DNA from: an uncultured Sphingobacteriales bacterium
GTDB taxonomy: Bacteria > Bacteroidota > Bacteroidia > Chitinophagales > Chitinophagaceae
Direction of reading: 5' to 3'
Length of the DNA stretch: 7,069 nucleotides
Assembly (NCBI GenBank): GCA_946887085.1
Contig: CAMPKG010000182.1
Span: 1 to 7,069 of the forward strand
This document shows, in pieces, positions 6,796 to 7,069 of this stretch (position 1 is the first letter of the stretch; the number at the start of each line of letters is the position of its first letter). The translations under genes and the position numbers were made by a program. Under the pieces are notes generated by a model. The model did not search any database, had not been told where the DNA came from, and saw nothing but the letters and a program-made list of their open reading frames with translations.

Positions 6796-6825
6796 TTTGT
6801 AATTTCACTTAGTTACCTATTTTTC
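6796..6825 (+). promoter_or_regulatory. Candidate promoter for the LysM gene (-33 TTTG, -7 TATTTTTC)
   Basis: TTTG at 6796-6799 and TATTTTTC at 6818-6825 are separated by 18 nt, within the spacing known for Bacteroidota promoters. The -7 element has one mismatch (final C for G). It ends 5 nt before the ATG at 6831, so the mRNA would be nearly leaderless, as proposed for purB. It implies that the LysM gene is not only read from the purB operon. Confidence 0.45.
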
Positions 6826-6830
6826 ATTTC

Positions 6831-7069
6831 ATGCACAAACTGTTATTTGCAATATTATTTGTCTGCATCAGCCTGGCTGCTATCGCGCAGAAGCGGGATA
6901 GTTTGTTCGTGGTCGAAAAAAAGGATAAATGGTTTGTAATGCATAAAGTGAAAAAAGGTGATGATGCTTTTACCCTTGCGAAAAAATATCACGTCCCGCC
7001 AGCTGCGTTGGCAGAAGTAAATCACATCAACTATCAAACTCGTTTAAAAGAGAATGCAAAACTGTATAT
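6831..7069 (+). CDS. Secreted LysM-domain protein (N-terminal part, runs off the window)
   Basis: The first 79 codons of an exported protein are present, with no stop before the window edge. A Sec signal peptide (core LLFAILFVCISLAAIA) should be cut between A19 and Q20. After a short charged linker, a LysM module starts at about residue 34. The HKVKKGDDAFTLAKKYHVPP stretch (38-57) fits the first strand and helix, ALAEVN (59-64) the second helix, and the second strand begins around NAKLY (75-79). LysM modules bind N-acetylglucosamine chains, usually peptidoglycan, so the protein probably acts in the periplasm or cell envelope. Whether it also has a catalytic domain (peptidase, amidase) or more LysM repeats lies beyond the edge. 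The ATG is chosen because it directly precedes the signal peptide and sits just after the promoter element; there is no Shine-Dalgarno sequence. The frame is open and clean over the part seen. Confidence 0.85.
   Translation, partial: MHKLLFAILFVCISLAAIAQKRDSLFVVEKKDKWFVMHKVKKGDDAFTLAKKYHVPPAALAEVNHINYQTRLKENAKLY

Noticed and set aside
1..7069. CRISPR arrays, tRNA/rRNA genes, insertion sequences, toxin-antitoxin or defence systems
   Set aside because: I read through both strands and saw no spaced direct repeats, cloverleaf-like sequence, transposase or small paired reading frames that would support any of these.

Overview
The window looks like an ordinary chromosomal segment from a Bacteroidota bacterium, probably of the Chitinophaga/Sphingobacteria side. 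The phylum call rests on several signs. Promoter-like sequences match the Bacteroidota -7 consensus TAnnTTTG. Most starts lack a Shine-Dalgarno sequence. Both signal peptides appear to be cut just before a glutamine. The protein sequences also have a Bacteroidota flavour. The rank below phylum is inference only.

Layout, left to right. Positions 1-80 are an AT-rich leader with a candidate promoter and two TGATA-type palindromes. Next comes a MarR-family regulator (81-542), followed 10 nt later by a complete tyrosine recombinase of the XerC/XerD family (553-1452, GTG start). A 68-nt gap holds an imperfect hairpin and a strong ribosome binding site before a membrane-anchored alpha/beta hydrolase (1521-2663). 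That gene runs head-on into a secreted PhoD-type phosphatase on the minus strand (2664-3971), and the two stop codons abut with no base between them. A 100-nt divergent gap separates the phosphatase from purB (4072-5421, start revised to the internal ATG). purB is followed 9 nt later by an RsmF/NSUN-type RNA cytosine-C5 methyltransferase (5431-6789, GTG start). After a 41-nt promoter-bearing gap, a secreted LysM-domain protein begins (6831) and runs off the right edge.

Functionally this is housekeeping: dimer resolution, purine synthesis, RNA modification and cell-envelope proteins. The probable transcription units are MarR-xerD (possibly reading on into the hydrolase), phoD alone, purB-methyltransferase, and the LysM gene. 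I found no mobile element, CRISPR array, RNA gene, defence locus or other clearly new system. The points most worth checking are regulatory: the palindromes around the MarR promoter, near-leaderless geometry at purB and the LysM gene, and the zero-gap convergent stops.
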